A stretch of 64,000 nt of DNA. Source: JAHJQQ01 sp964458835. Its GTDB lineage: Bacteria; Pseudomonadota; Gammaproteobacteria; Thiohalobacterales; Thiohalobacteraceae. Location of the stretch: assembly GCA_964458835.1 (NCBI GenBank), contig CAYWKV010000002.1, positions 7,709 through 71,708 of the forward strand. The letters are read 5' to 3'. The notes under the pieces are model-generated. The model ran no database searches. It saw nothing but the letters and a program-made list of their open reading frames with translations, and was not told the origin of the DNA. Within the stretch, counting starts at the first letter, position 1. Every line of letters begins with the position of its first letter. Positions 42,951-51,912 of the stretch are shown here, one piece after another. Both the position numbers and the translations under genes were made by a program.

Positions 42951-43979
42951 ATGGCCAATAAATTCCTGGGACTGGTTTTCGCCGCGCTGCTCGCCGCGCC
43001 GGCCATCGCCGCCGACGTCGCGCTCAACCCCGACCACCCGGACCGCTACGTGGTGGTCAAAGGTGACACGCTGTGGGACATCTCGGAACGCTTCCTGCGC
43101 GACCCCTGGCTGTGGCCGGAGGTCTGGTACGTGAATCCCCAGATCGAGAATCCACACCTCATCTACCCCGGCGACATCATCACTCTGGTCTATGTCGACG
43201 GCAAACCGCAGTTGCGCGTCCAGCGCGGCCCGCAGACGGTCAAGCTGTCGCCGCAGATCCGCGAGGAGCGTATCGACCGCCCGATCCCGACCATCCCGAT
43301 CGACGCCATCAAGCAGTTCCTGACCCAGCCCCTGGTGGTGGAGGCGGGCGAGATGGAGCGCGCACCCTACGTCGTGCAGAGCGCCGACGAACACCTGGTG
43401 ACCGGCGCCGGCGACCGCATCTATGTCCGCAGCGTCACCGACGCCACGCAGGCCCGCTACACCGTCTACCATCCGGGCGATGCACTGATCGATCCCGACA
43501 CCCGGGAGGTGCTGGGCTATCAGGCCATCTATCTGGGCGACGCCACCGTGCAGAAGTACGGCGATCCGGCGACGCTCTATCTGGAGCGGACCACGCGCGA
43601 GGTCGCCATCGGAGATCGCCTCAAGCCCGTGTCCCAGGACGAGATCCATGCCAGCTTCCTGCCGCACCCGCCGGCTGACGACGTCCAGGGCCGGATCATC
43701 GCCGTGCACGACGGCGTGACGCAGGTGGGCCGCTACCAGATCATCGTCCTCAATCTGGGCACGCGCGAAGGCATGGAGACAGGTCACGTGCTCCGCATCA
43801 GCAAGGCGGGCGAGGAGATTTTCGACAGCGTGACGCCGACACCCAAGGATACGGTGAAGCTGCCGAACGAGGACGCTGGCCTGGTCATGGTGTTCCGCAC
43901 CTTCGACAAGGTGAGCTATGGGTTAGTCATGGAAGCGACCCGGCCCATCCATGTGCTCGATCACGTCGCCACGCCCTGA
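42951..43979 (+). CDS. Exported LysM peptidoglycan-binding domain protein
   Basis: This 342-residue protein has a signal peptide (FLGLVFAALLAAPAIAA, about 5-21) and an N-terminal LysM domain: YVVVKGDTLWDISERFL and PWLWPEVWYVNPQIENPHLIYPGDIITL (about 31-78), quoted partly. The remainder is a conserved domain found in the LysM proteins encoded next to dprA. The ATG at 42951, six bases after AGGG, is preferred over one two codons earlier. It faces def and precedes dprA in the same direction. It probably acts at the cell wall in the periplasm. Confidence 0.9.
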   Translation: MANKFLGLVFAALLAAPAIAADVALNPDHPDRYVVVKGDTLWDISERFLRDPWLWPEVWYVNPQIENPHLIYPGDIITLVYVDGKPQLRVQRGPQTVKLSPQIREERIDRPIPTIPIDAIKQFLTQPLVVEAGEMERAPYVVQSADEHLVTGAGDRIYVRSVTDATQARYTVYHPGDALIDPDTREVLGYQAIYLGDATVQKYGDPATLYLERTTREVAIGDRLKPVSQDEIHASFLPHPPADDVQGRIIAVHDGVTQVGRYQIIVLNLGTREGMETGHVLRISKAGEEIFDSVTPTPKDTVKLPNEDAGLVMVFRTFDKVSYGLVMEATRPIHVLDHVATP

Positions 43980-43994
43980 TCCGATCGCTGGTTC

Positions 43995-44070
43995 CACATC
44001 GCGGCGGGGGGCCCCCCCAACGGGCCCCCCCCCCGCCGGGTGAAAAAACCACCCCCCCCCCCCCCCCCCC
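43995..44070. other. Low-complexity poly-C block, probably a sequencing artefact
   Basis: The gap between the LysM gene and dprA contains G6 with C7, C10, A6 and a run of nineteen C (44052-44070) ending ten bases before the dprA ATG. Such runs are very unusual in an intergenic region and hide any dprA ribosome binding site. A similar G-rich block borders the gap at 15707. Confidence 0.6.
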
Positions 44071-44079
44071 GCTGCGCTT

Positions 44080-45192
44080 ATGAACTCCGCTCCCGACTCC
44101 CTGCGCCAGTGGCTGGCGCTGCTGCGGGCGCCGGGCGTGGGGCCGGCCACCTTCATCCGCCTGCTGGATGAATTCGGCGACACCGATACGTTGTTCAACG
44201 GGCCGGCGCCGGCCGCCCTGCCTGAAGCGCTCCGCCGCTACCTCAGAGACCCCGACTGGGCCGCAGCCGACCGCGACCTCACCTGGTCCCAGCAACCGGG
44301 CAACCGGATTCTCCGCTGGGGTACGCCTGAATATCCGGCACTGCTGACCGAGATCCCCGACCCGCCGCCGCTGTTGTTCGTCCACGGCGACGCGGCGCTC
44401 CTGCAGGGGCCGCAGCTCGCCGTGGTCGGCAGCCGCAACCCCACGGCGGGCGGCGAGGAGACCGCCCATGCCTTCGCCGCCCATCTGGCCAGGATCGGGC
44501 TCACCATCACCAGCGGCCTGGCACTCGGCATCGATGCGGCCGGCCACCGGGGTGCGCTGGCGGCCGGCGGCACGACCATCGCCGTCATGGGGACCGGGCT
44601 GGATCGGGTCTATCCGGCCCGCCACCGCGACCTTGCCCACGAGATCGCAACCGCCGGCGGCGCGCTGGTATCGGAATTCCTGCCGGGGACCCAGCCCCGG
44701 CCGGAGAATTTTCCGCGCCGCAACCGCATCATCAGCGGACTCAGCCTGGGCACGCTGGTCGTCGAGGCGGTGCTGCGCTCGGGCTCCCTGACCACCGCCC
44801 GGCACGCACTGGAGCAGGGACGCGAGGTCTTCGCCATCCCGGGCTCCATCCACAACCCCCTGGCGCGGGGCTGCCACGCCCTGATCCGGCAGGGCGCCAA
44901 GCTCGTGGAAACGGCCGACGACATCCTGGAGGAACTGGGTCCGTTGGCCGCAAGTCTGGCCCCGACCGGGGCTGGAGCCGGGCCGGCCGCGGCGCGGGCA
45001 GGACTCGCGCCGGCATCACCAGCTCACGTACAACTGCTTGATTTAATGGGGTTTGATCCAGTCTCCGTAGACCAGTTGACAATCCGCAGCGGATTGACGG
45101 CAGCAGAGGTTTCCTCCATGCTCCTGATCCTGGAGCTCGAAGGCCATGTGGCTTCCAGGGCCGGCGGACGCTACGTCCGCAGCGAAACGTGA
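44080..45192 (+). CDS. dprA: DNA processing protein DprA
   Basis: DprA (370 residues, also Smf) loads RecA onto incoming single-stranded DNA during transformation. An N-terminal SAM/HhH-like region (LRQWLALLRAPGVGPATFIRLL, in parts) precedes the Rossmann core: LAVVGSRNPTAGGEETA (about 109-125), ITSGLALGIDAAGHRGAL, VMGTGLDRVYPARH, SEFLPGTQPRPENFPRRNRIISGLS (in part) and the VEAVLRSGSLTTARHALEQGREVFAIPGS block. The C-terminal winged helix (DLMGFDPVSVDQLTIRSGL) is present. It is followed by smg after seven bases. Confidence 0.96.
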   Translation: MNSAPDSLRQWLALLRAPGVGPATFIRLLDEFGDTDTLFNGPAPAALPEALRRYLRDPDWAAADRDLTWSQQPGNRILRWGTPEYPALLTEIPDPPPLLFVHGDAALLQGPQLAVVGSRNPTAGGEETAHAFAAHLARIGLTITSGLALGIDAAGHRGALAAGGTTIAVMGTGLDRVYPARHRDLAHEIATAGGALVSEFLPGTQPRPENFPRRNRIISGLSLGTLVVEAVLRSGSLTTARHALEQGREVFAIPGSIHNPLARGCHALIRQGAKLVETADDILEELGPLAASLAPTGAGAGPAAARAGLAPASPAHVQLLDLMGFDPVSVDQLTIRSGLTAAEVSSMLLILELEGHVASRAGGRYVRSET

Positions 45193-45199
45193 GGTTGAA

Positions 45200-45679
45200 A
45201 TGAAAGAAAGCGTGTTGGACGTGCTTATGTATCTCTTTGAAAATTATTATCTTGATGAAGAGACCGACGCCAACCCCGATCGCGAGTCGCTGCACGTGGA
45301 ACTGCTGGAGGCCGGCTTCCCACCCGGCGAGGTCACCAAGGCCTTCGAATGGCTGGAAGGCCTGGCCGCCCACCGCGAGGCCGGCCTGCCGGTACCCTCC
45401 GCGGCCCACAGCATCCGGCTGTTCACCACCCGGGAAATGGAGTATCTGGACGTCGAGAGCCGGGGCTTTCTGATGTTCCTGGAGCAGATGGGGATCCTGA
45501 CGCCGGCCAGCCGCGAACTGGTCATCGACCGCGTCCTCGCCCTGGATTCCGAGGATATGGACATCGAGCAGCTGAAGTGGATCGTGCTCATGGTGCTGTT
45601 CAATGAGCCCGGCCAGGAGGCCGCCTATGCCTGGATGGAGGATCTGGTGTTCGACAACGTCGCCGGCACCCTGCACTGA
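45200..45679 (+). CDS. smg: Smg family protein (DUF494)
   Basis: Smg (159 residues) is a small conserved protein of unknown function always found next to dprA in Gammaproteobacteria. The start MKESVLDVLMYLFENYYLD, the block AFEWLEGLA and the C-terminal LKWIVLMVLFNEPGQEAAYAWMEDLVF (in parts) match the DUF494 family. The acidic N-terminal helices and the absence of membrane or signal segments suggest a cytoplasmic protein. It is translated seven bases after dprA. Confidence 0.95.
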   Translation: MKESVLDVLMYLFENYYLDEETDANPDRESLHVELLEAGFPPGEVTKAFEWLEGLAAHREAGLPVPSAAHSIRLFTTREMEYLDVESRGFLMFLEQMGILTPASRELVIDRVLALDSEDMDIEQLKWIVLMVLFNEPGQEAAYAWMEDLVFDNVAGTLH

Positions 45680-45815
45680 ACCGCAGCACGGCGCGGTCCG
45701 CGCCGTACCAATCCTCGAAAGTTGCCCCGCCCGGAACCCTGTGCTGTGGCGTGCCCATGACGGTCGCTGCGCAGGTTCCGGTACCGATTAGGAACCGAGA
45801 ACCCGCCAAACCGCC

Positions 45816-48119
45816 ATGAGCAAGAATCTGGTCATCGTCGAATCTCCCGCCAAGGCCAAGACCATCAAGAAATACCTGGGCAAGGATTTCGAGGTGATGG
45901 CCTCCTACGGCCACGTGCGCGACCTGGTCCCGAAGGGCGGCGCGGTCGACCCCGACCACGATTTCGCGATGCGCTACGAGCTCATCGACAAGAACGCCAG
46001 GCACGTCGACAGCATCACCAAGGCCATGAAGAAGGCGGACGCCCTCTACCTCGCGACCGACCCGGACCGCGAGGGCGAGGCGATCTCCTGGCACCTCTAC
46101 GAAATCCTGCAGCAGAAGAAGCTGCTCAAGGACAAGCCCGTGCACCGGGTGGTGTTCCACGAAATCACCAAGCGCGCCATCAACGAGGCCGTCGAACATC
46201 CGCGCGATCTGTCCATGGACCTGGTCAACGCCCAGCAGGCCCGCCGCGCGCTCGATTATCTGGTCGGCTTCAATCTGTCGCCGCTGCTGTGGAAGAAGGT
46301 GCGGCGCGGCCTGTCGGCGGGGCGCGTGCAGAGCCCGGCCCTGCGCATGATCGTCGAGCGCGAGGAGGAGATCGAGGCCTTCAAGCCACGCGAATACTGG
46401 ACCATCGAGGCCGATCTGGAGAAGGACGGCCAGGGCTTCGTCGCCAAGCTCACCGAACTGCACGGCAAGAAAATCACCCAGTTCTCCGTCACGCAGAAGG
46501 ACCCCGCGCACGCCATCGAGCGCGAGCTGAGCGCGGCGGCAAACGGCAGGCTCACGGTCGGCGCCGTCGAGAAGAAGCAGCGCAAGCGCAACCCCTCGGC
46601 GCCGTTTACCACCTCGACCCTGCAGCAGGAGGCCTCGCGCAAGCTCGGCTTCTCCGCGAGCCGCACCATGCGGGTGGCGCAGCAGCTGTACGAAGGCATC
46701 GATATCGGCGCCGGCGCCGTCGGTCTCATTACCTACATGCGCACCGACTCCGTCAATCTCGCCAACGAGGCGGTCGACGAGATCCGCGCCCTGATCGCCG
46801 CGCGCTACGGCAAGGAGAACCTGCCGCACGAGCCCCGGGTCTTCAAGACCAAGGCGAAGAACGCGCAGGAGGCCCACGAGGCCATCCGCCCGACCGCCGC
46901 GGCTCAGGTGCCCGAGGCGCTCAAGGATTTCCTGACGGCCGACCAGTACAAACTCTACGACCTGGTCTGGAAGCGCACCGTCGCCTGCCAGATGATCCAC
47001 GCGACCATCGATACCGTCGGCGTCGACTTCGAATGCGGCACCGGCAACCTGCTGCGCGCCACCGGCTCCACCGTGGCCAACCCGGGCTTCATGGCCGTGT
47101 ATCAGGAGAGCATCGACGATGCCAAGGGCGAGGGCGAGGACCGCCTGCTGCCGCCGATGAAAGCCGGCGACGTCGTCGCACTGCTCAAGGTCCGTCCGGA
47201 ACAGCACTTCACCGAGCCACCGCCGCGCTATACCGAGGCGAGCCTGGTGAAGACGCTCGAGGAACACGGTATCGGCCGCCCCTCGACCTATGCGAGCATC
47301 ATCTCCACCCTGATCGCACGCGACTACGTCACGCTCGAGAAGCGCCGCTTCCAGCCTACCGACGTCGGCCGCGTGGTCAGCAAGTTCCTCACCCGGCACT
47401 TCACGCAATACGTCGATTACGCCTTCACTGCCACGCTGGAGGACGATCTGGACGAGATCGCACGCGGCGAGCGCGACTGGATCCCGCTGATGAAGAACTT
47501 CTGGGAACCGTTCAGCCGGCTGGTCGAAGAGAAGGAGACCAGTGTATCGCGCCAGGACGTGACGACCGAGGCGCTCGACGAGGCGTGTCCCAAGTGCGGC
47601 AAGCCACTCAACATCCGCCTCGGCCGGCGCGGACGCTTCATCGGCTGCAGCGGCTACCCGGAATGCGATTACACGCGCAACCTGGAGGACGATCAGGGCA
47701 GCGCCGAACCCGAAAAGGTGGAGGGCCGCCAATGCCCCGAGTGCGGCTCCGACCTGATCATCCGGCACGGCCGTTACGGCAAGTTCATCGGCTGCAGCGG
47801 CTATCCGAACTGCCGCCACATCGAGCCGCTGGAACAACCGTCCGACACCGGCGTCACCTGCCCGGAATGCAAACAGGGCACGATGCTCAAGCGCAAATCA
47901 CGCGCGGGCAAGGTCTTTTATTCGTGCTCGTCCTATCCGGAATGCAAATATGCGGTGTGGAACGAGCCGATCGCCGAATCCTGCCCGGACTGCGGCTGGC
48001 CGATCCTCACGTTGAAGACCACCAAGCGCAAGGGCACGGAGAAGGTCTGTCCGCAGAAGGACTGCGGCTTCAGCGAGCCTTACGAGGCCGGCGAGACCGC
48101 CGGGGCCGACGACGCCTGA
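45816..48119 (+). CDS. topA: DNA topoisomerase I
   Basis: TopA (767 residues) is a type IA topoisomerase that relaxes negative supercoils. The Toprim domain has IVESPAKAKTIKKYLG (7-22) and the acidic DPDREGEAI (about 82-90). The catalytic tyrosine is Tyr307 in LITYMRTDSVNL. The C-terminal zinc ribbons are well formed: CPKCGKPLNIRLG, CPECGSDLIIRHG and CPECKQGTMLKRK, each followed by a second cysteine pair. The tail CPDCGWPIL..CPQKDCGFSE is an added ribbon. It follows smg by 136 bases. Confidence 0.97.
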   Translation: MSKNLVIVESPAKAKTIKKYLGKDFEVMASYGHVRDLVPKGGAVDPDHDFAMRYELIDKNARHVDSITKAMKKADALYLATDPDREGEAISWHLYEILQQKKLLKDKPVHRVVFHEITKRAINEAVEHPRDLSMDLVNAQQARRALDYLVGFNLSPLLWKKVRRGLSAGRVQSPALRMIVEREEEIEAFKPREYWTIEADLEKDGQGFVAKLTELHGKKITQFSVTQKDPAHAIERELSAAANGRLTVGAVEKKQRKRNPSAPFTTSTLQQEASRKLGFSASRTMRVAQQLYEGIDIGAGAVGLITYMRTDSVNLANEAVDEIRALIAARYGKENLPHEPRVFKTKAKNAQEAHEAIRPTAAAQVPEALKDFLTADQYKLYDLVWKRTVACQMIHATIDTVGVDFECGTGNLLRATGSTVANPGFMAVYQESIDDAKGEGEDRLLPPMKAGDVVALLKVRPEQHFTEPPPRYTEASLVKTLEEHGIGRPSTYASIISTLIARDYVTLEKRRFQPTDVGRVVSKFLTRHFTQYVDYAFTATLEDDLDEIARGERDWIPLMKNFWEPFSRLVEEKETSVSRQDVTTEALDEACPKCGKPLNIRLGRRGRFIGCSGYPECDYTRNLEDDQGSAEPEKVEGRQCPECGSDLIIRHGRYGKFIGCSGYPNCRHIEPLEQPSDTGVTCPECKQGTMLKRKSRAGKVFYSCSSYPECKYAVWNEPIAESCPDCGWPILTLKTTKRKGTEKVCPQKDCGFSEPYEAGETAGADDA

Positions 48120-48123
48120 TCCC

Positions 48124-48699
48124 GTGGCCCTGCCCGCCCCGTCGCAACCCTGGAAACTCCGGCTGGCCGTGCGTTGGCTTCGTGCCGGCGGCGTCATCGC
48201 CTATCCGCCCGAGGCCGTCTACGGGCTGGGTTGCGATCCGCTCGACGGCCACGCGGTCCAGCGCATCCTCGACATCAAGCGCCGGCCGCTCGCCGCCGGA
48301 CTCATCCTGATCGCCGCCGACTTCTCCCAGGTGGAGGATTTCCTGCTGCCGCTGCCGCCGGCCCTGCGCAGGCGTGTGTTCGCAACCTGGCCCGGACCGG
48401 TCACCTGGCTGCTGCCGTGCCGGCCCGACGTGCCGGTCTGGCTGCGCGGCCGCCACGACGCGCTGGCGGTGCGCGTGACCGCCCATCCCGCCGCGGCCGC
48501 CCTGTGCGCCCGCTTCGGCGGCGCCCTGGTCTCCACCAGCGCCAATCCGCGCGGCCGGAAACCCGCCCGCACACCGCTGCAGGTCCGCCGCTACTTCGGC
48601 GCTGCCGTCGATCATGTGCTGACGGCCCCGCTGGGCGGGCAGGCCAGGCCGAGCGAGATCCGCGACGGGCGGACCCTCGCCGTCGTCAGGGCCGGATAA
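48124..48699 (+). CDS. tsaC: Threonylcarbamoyl-AMP synthase (TsaC/YrdC type)
   Basis: This 191-residue YrdC-domain protein should make threonylcarbamoyl-AMP for t6A modification of tRNAs. The N-terminal nucleotide-binding region has IAYPPEAVYGLGCDP (about 21-35), KRRP with the basic residues that contact carbonate and ATP, and VSTSANPRGRKP near the C-terminus. A GTG start at 48124 is used, four bases after the topA stop. It is shorter than TsaC/YciO fusions, so it is the single-domain TsaC type. Confidence 0.93.
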   Translation: MALPAPSQPWKLRLAVRWLRAGGVIAYPPEAVYGLGCDPLDGHAVQRILDIKRRPLAAGLILIAADFSQVEDFLLPLPPALRRRVFATWPGPVTWLLPCRPDVPVWLRGRHDALAVRVTAHPAAAALCARFGGALVSTSANPRGRKPARTPLQVRRYFGAAVDHVLTAPLGGQARPSEIRDGRTLAVVRAG

Positions 48700-48846
48700 G
48701 CCGCCCTGCCTCTCCAGCCTGGCACAGCTCCTGCATTCCCGCAGCCCGGGCGCTACCGATGTCAGCGCCCCGACGCTTGGCTTTCGGCCGCATGACAACA
48801 GCCGCATGCCGTCAGGGAGGGCTGGACGCTGCGGAAAGGGACAACC

Positions 48847-49887
48847 ATGAGCAGGCAATATCCGGAATCCCCCCCTCAGGCGGCAGAATACATCCGCCTG
48901 GCCCTGCCGCTGATGGCGCGCAACGGCATCCCGGCGACCCCGCGCCATTACACCGTCTGGTACGACTACGTCAGCGGGCGCAACCCGGCGCTCAAGGACT
49001 CGATCGACCGCGCCCTCGCGGAAGATCGCAGCCTCACGGCCGAGCTCAGCGACGAACTCTACGACGCGTATTTCCGCAACAGCGAAGAGAAACTCATCGA
49101 GCAGACGCGTGCCGAGGTGCGCACGCTGGTGTCGGCCGTCCTGCAGCGGCTGGCGGATTCCGGAGGCCAGGCGGACCACTACGGCGCTGTCCTCGAGTCC
49201 TACCACGAGCGCCTGACCCGGGATCTCGACCGCGACGCGTTCCGGCGCCTGCTGAACGACTTCACCGTGGAAACACGCGCCATGCTCGAGGCCAACCGCC
49301 GGCTGGAACAGCAGCTCCGGACGACCAACGACGAGCTCGACGAGTTGCGGCAACAGCTGGAGACCGCCCGCCAGGAGGCCAGCACCGATGCGCTGACCGC
49401 CCTCGCCAACCGGAAGGCCTTCGATGCCGCGCTGGAGGAACGCTGCGCGGCCACCGCCCCGGGGCACGGGCTTTGCCTGATCATGGCGGACATCGATCAC
49501 TTCAAGCGTTTCAACGACAGTCACGGACACCTGATCGGCGACAAGCTGCTGCGCTTCGTGGCCAACATCCTCAGGGAGTCGGTCAAGGGCCAGGATCTGG
49601 TGGCACGCTTCGGCGGTGAGGAATTCGCGATCCTGTTGCCCGACACGCCGCCGCGCGGCGCCCTGGCGGTGGCGGAGACGCTGCGCGCCCGGGTCCAGGG
49701 CCAGAAACTGCGCCGGACCGACAACCAGCGTTCCCTCGGCGGCGTGACGCTGTCGCTGGGTGTCGCCTGCTTCCGGGCCGGCGAAACGGCCGACGCCTTC
49801 GTCGCCCGCGCCGATGCGGCGCTCTACCAGTCCAAGCGGCTCGGCCGCAACCGGGTCACTCCCGAGACGCAACTCCCCGCCGCCTGA
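48847..49887 (+). CDS. GGDEF domain protein (diguanylate cyclase)
   Basis: This 346-residue protein is a probable diguanylate cyclase. The N-terminal ~190 residues are alpha-helical with a coiled-coil stretch (LEQQLRTTNDELDELRQQLETA, in part) and no membrane segment. The C-terminal GGDEF domain has DALTALANRKAFDAAL, ADIDHFKRFNDSHGH and the active GGEEF motif (RFGGEEFAILLP, about 257-268). The I-site residues five positions before GGEEF read KGQD instead of RxxD, so product inhibition may be lost. It follows tsaC by 147 bases. Confidence 0.9.
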   Translation: MSRQYPESPPQAAEYIRLALPLMARNGIPATPRHYTVWYDYVSGRNPALKDSIDRALAEDRSLTAELSDELYDAYFRNSEEKLIEQTRAEVRTLVSAVLQRLADSGGQADHYGAVLESYHERLTRDLDRDAFRRLLNDFTVETRAMLEANRRLEQQLRTTNDELDELRQQLETARQEASTDALTALANRKAFDAALEERCAATAPGHGLCLIMADIDHFKRFNDSHGHLIGDKLLRFVANILRESVKGQDLVARFGGEEFAILLPDTPPRGALAVAETLRARVQGQKLRRTDNQRSLGGVTLSLGVACFRAGETADAFVARADAALYQSKRLGRNRVTPETQLPAA

Positions 49888-49947
49888 CCGGCCGGCGCGC
49901 TGGTGTATCATCCGCGGCATTGCCCGTCCGCCCGGAGCCGCACCGCC

Positions 49948-50874
49948 ATGCAGGATATCGACACCGCCGCCGTCGAACGCTATCTGCGCGATCTGCAGGA
50001 CCGCATCTGCACGGCACTCGCCGGCCTCGACGGCCGGCCTTTCCGGGAAGACGCCTGGAGCCGCGCAGGCGGGGGCGGCGGTTGCTCGCGCGTCCTGGAG
50101 GACGGCGAACTCTTCGAGAAGGCCGGCATCAACTTCTCGAAGGTCTACGGGCCCGGGCTGCCGGCCTCGGCCACCGCCCACCGCCCGGAACTGGCCGGCC
50201 GCGATTTCGAGGCGCTCGGCGTATCGCTGGTCATCCACCCGCGCAATCCCTACATCCCCACCTCGCACGCCAATGTGCGGTTCTTCGTGGCCCGCAAACC
50301 CGGGGCCGAGCCGGTCTGGTGGTTCGGCGGCGGCTTCGATCTCACGCCGTACTACGGCTTCGAGGATGACGCCATCCACTGGCACCGCACGGCGCGGGCG
50401 GCCTGCGCGCCCTACGGCGACGATGTCTATCCGCGCTACAAGACATGGTGCGACGAATATTTCTTCCTCAGGCACCGCAACGAGCCGCGCGGCGTCGGCG
50501 GCCTGTTCTTCGACGACCTGAACGCCTGGGGCTTCGAACGCAGCTTCGCCTTCATGTGCAGCGTCGGCGACCATTATCTGCCGGCCTACCAGCCCATCGT
50601 GGAGCGCCGCCGCGCCCACCCCTATGCCGAACGTGAGCGCGAATTCCAGCTGTACCGGCGCGGCCGCTACGTGGAATTCAATCTGGTCTACGACCGCGGC
50701 ACGCTGTTCGGGCTGCAGTCGGGCGGACGCACCGAATCCATTCTCATGTCGCTGCCGCCCAGGGTCGCATGGCGCTACGACTGGCATCCCGCCCCGGGCA
50801 CGGAGGAGGCGCGGCTGTATACCGACTTTCTGCGACCGCGCGACTGGCTGGACGAATCCAGCGGGCAGGCATGA
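49948..50874 (+). CDS. hemF: Oxygen-dependent coproporphyrinogen III oxidase
   Basis: HemF (308 residues) decarboxylates coproporphyrinogen III to protoporphyrinogen IX using oxygen. The conserved HPRNPYIPTSHANVRFF (about 99-115), WWFGGGFDLTPYYGF (about 129-143), and GVGGLFFDDLN (about 188-198) motifs are intact. The start at 49948 gives the usual length. It overlaps oxyR by four bases (ATGA), so heme synthesis and peroxide sensing genes are translated together. Confidence 0.96.
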   Translation: MQDIDTAAVERYLRDLQDRICTALAGLDGRPFREDAWSRAGGGGGCSRVLEDGELFEKAGINFSKVYGPGLPASATAHRPELAGRDFEALGVSLVIHPRNPYIPTSHANVRFFVARKPGAEPVWWFGGGFDLTPYYGFEDDAIHWHRTARAACAPYGDDVYPRYKTWCDEYFFLRHRNEPRGVGGLFFDDLNAWGFERSFAFMCSVGDHYLPAYQPIVERRRAHPYAEREREFQLYRRGRYVEFNLVYDRGTLFGLQSGGRTESILMSLPPRVAWRYDWHPAPGTEEARLYTDFLRPRDWLDESSGQA

Positions 50875-51794
50875 CGCTCACCGAGCTGCGCTACCTGGTC
50901 GCCCTGGCGCAGCAGCGCCACTTCGGCCGCGCGGCCGAGGCCTGTTTCGTCAGCCAGCCCACGCTGAGCGTGGCCATCAAGAAGCTGGAGTCCGAGCTGG
51001 GCGTGGAACTGTTCGAGCGACGCAGGCAGGAGGTGACGCTGACCGCCGCCGGAGAGCGCATCGTCCGACAGGCCGAGCGGGTACTGGAGGAGGCGGCGAT
51101 CATCAAGGAACTGGCCGAGGAGGGCCGTGACCCGCTCAACGGCCCGCTGCGCGTCGGCGCCATCTATACCGTCGGCCCGTATCTCTTCCCGCACCTGATC
51201 CCGGTGCTGCACGAGCGGGCACCGCACATGCCGCTCGTCATCGAGGAGAACTACACGGCGCGGCTCGCCGAGCGGCTCCGCCAGGGTGAACTGGACCTCA
51301 TCGTCGTCGCGCTGCCGTTCGCCGAACAGGGCATCATCACCCTGCCCGTCTACGACGAGCCCTTCGTCGTGGTAATCCCCAGCGGTCATCCCTGGCAGGC
51401 GCGCGAGGCCATTCCCGCCGGGGCGCTCGCCGAGGAGAGCCTGCTGCTGCTCGGCCGCGGCCACTGCTTCCGGGATCAGGTGCTGGATGCCTGCCCGGCC
51501 TGCGCCCACCAGGGCGGCGCCGACCGCCTGGCACAGACCGTGGAAGGCACCTCGCTGGAAACCGTCCGCCACATGGTGGCGAGCGGTATGGGTATCACAG
51601 TCCTGCCGGCGACGGCGGCGGGCGCCGACCGCTACGCCCAGCGCCTGGTCGCGGTGCGGCGCTTCACGGCGCCGGAGCCGCAGCGGCGCATCGCCCTCGC
51701 CTGGCGCAAGAGCTTCCCGCGCCCCAAGGCCATCGAGGAAGTGCGTCAGGCGATCCTCGCCAGCCAACTCGGCGGCGTCCATCTCCTGGCGTGA
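50871..51794 (+). CDS. oxyR: Hydrogen peroxide sensing LysR-type regulator OxyR
   Basis: OxyR (307 residues) is a LysR-type regulator that forms an intramolecular disulfide with peroxide and then activates defence genes. The HTH (RHFGRAAEACFVSQPTLSVAIKKLE, in part) is at the N-terminus. The peroxide-sensing cysteines are Cys199 and Cys208 in RGHCFRDQVLDAC, exactly the E. coli spacing and numbering. It is coupled to hemF by a 4-base overlap. An OxyR-type operator lies 14 bases downstream of its stop, in front of the rubrerythrin operon. Confidence 0.95.
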   Translation: MTLTELRYLVALAQQRHFGRAAEACFVSQPTLSVAIKKLESELGVELFERRRQEVTLTAAGERIVRQAERVLEEAAIIKELAEEGRDPLNGPLRVGAIYTVGPYLFPHLIPVLHERAPHMPLVIEENYTARLAERLRQGELDLIVVALPFAEQGIITLPVYDEPFVVVIPSGHPWQAREAIPAGALAEESLLLLGRGHCFRDQVLDACPACAHQGGADRLAQTVEGTSLETVRHMVASGMGITVLPATAAGADRYAQRLVAVRRFTAPEPQRRIALAWRKSFPRPKAIEEVRQAILASQLGGVHLLA

Positions 51795-51807
51795 CCCCGC
51801 CGCATCG

Positions 51808-51844
51808 ATAGCTATTGGCTATTATAAATATCGTTATATTCAAT
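51808..51844. promoter_or_regulatory. OxyR-type operator upstream of rubrerythrin
   Basis: ATAG-N7-CTAT-N7-ATCG-N7-CAAT fits the oxidised OxyR consensus ATAG-N7-CTAT-N7-ATAG-N7-CTAT at 14 of 16 tetrad bases with perfect spacing. It lies 14 bases after oxyR and about 70 bases before the rubrerythrin start, embedded in AT-rich DNA that could hold the promoter. Confidence 0.75.
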
Positions 51845-51912
51845 TAGATTAATCGTTCCTATCCCTCTAGTCTGTACCCGTCACAGACACATTGGGTATT
51901 GGAGGGCAGGGC

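Noticed and set aside
45600..47837. Long minus-strand frame of 745 codons
   Set aside because: It is antisense to topA and has no domain or ribosome binding site.
48070..50787. Long minus-strand frame of 905 codons
   Set aside because: It overlaps tsaC, the GGDEF gene and hemF in antisense; all three have full-length family matches.
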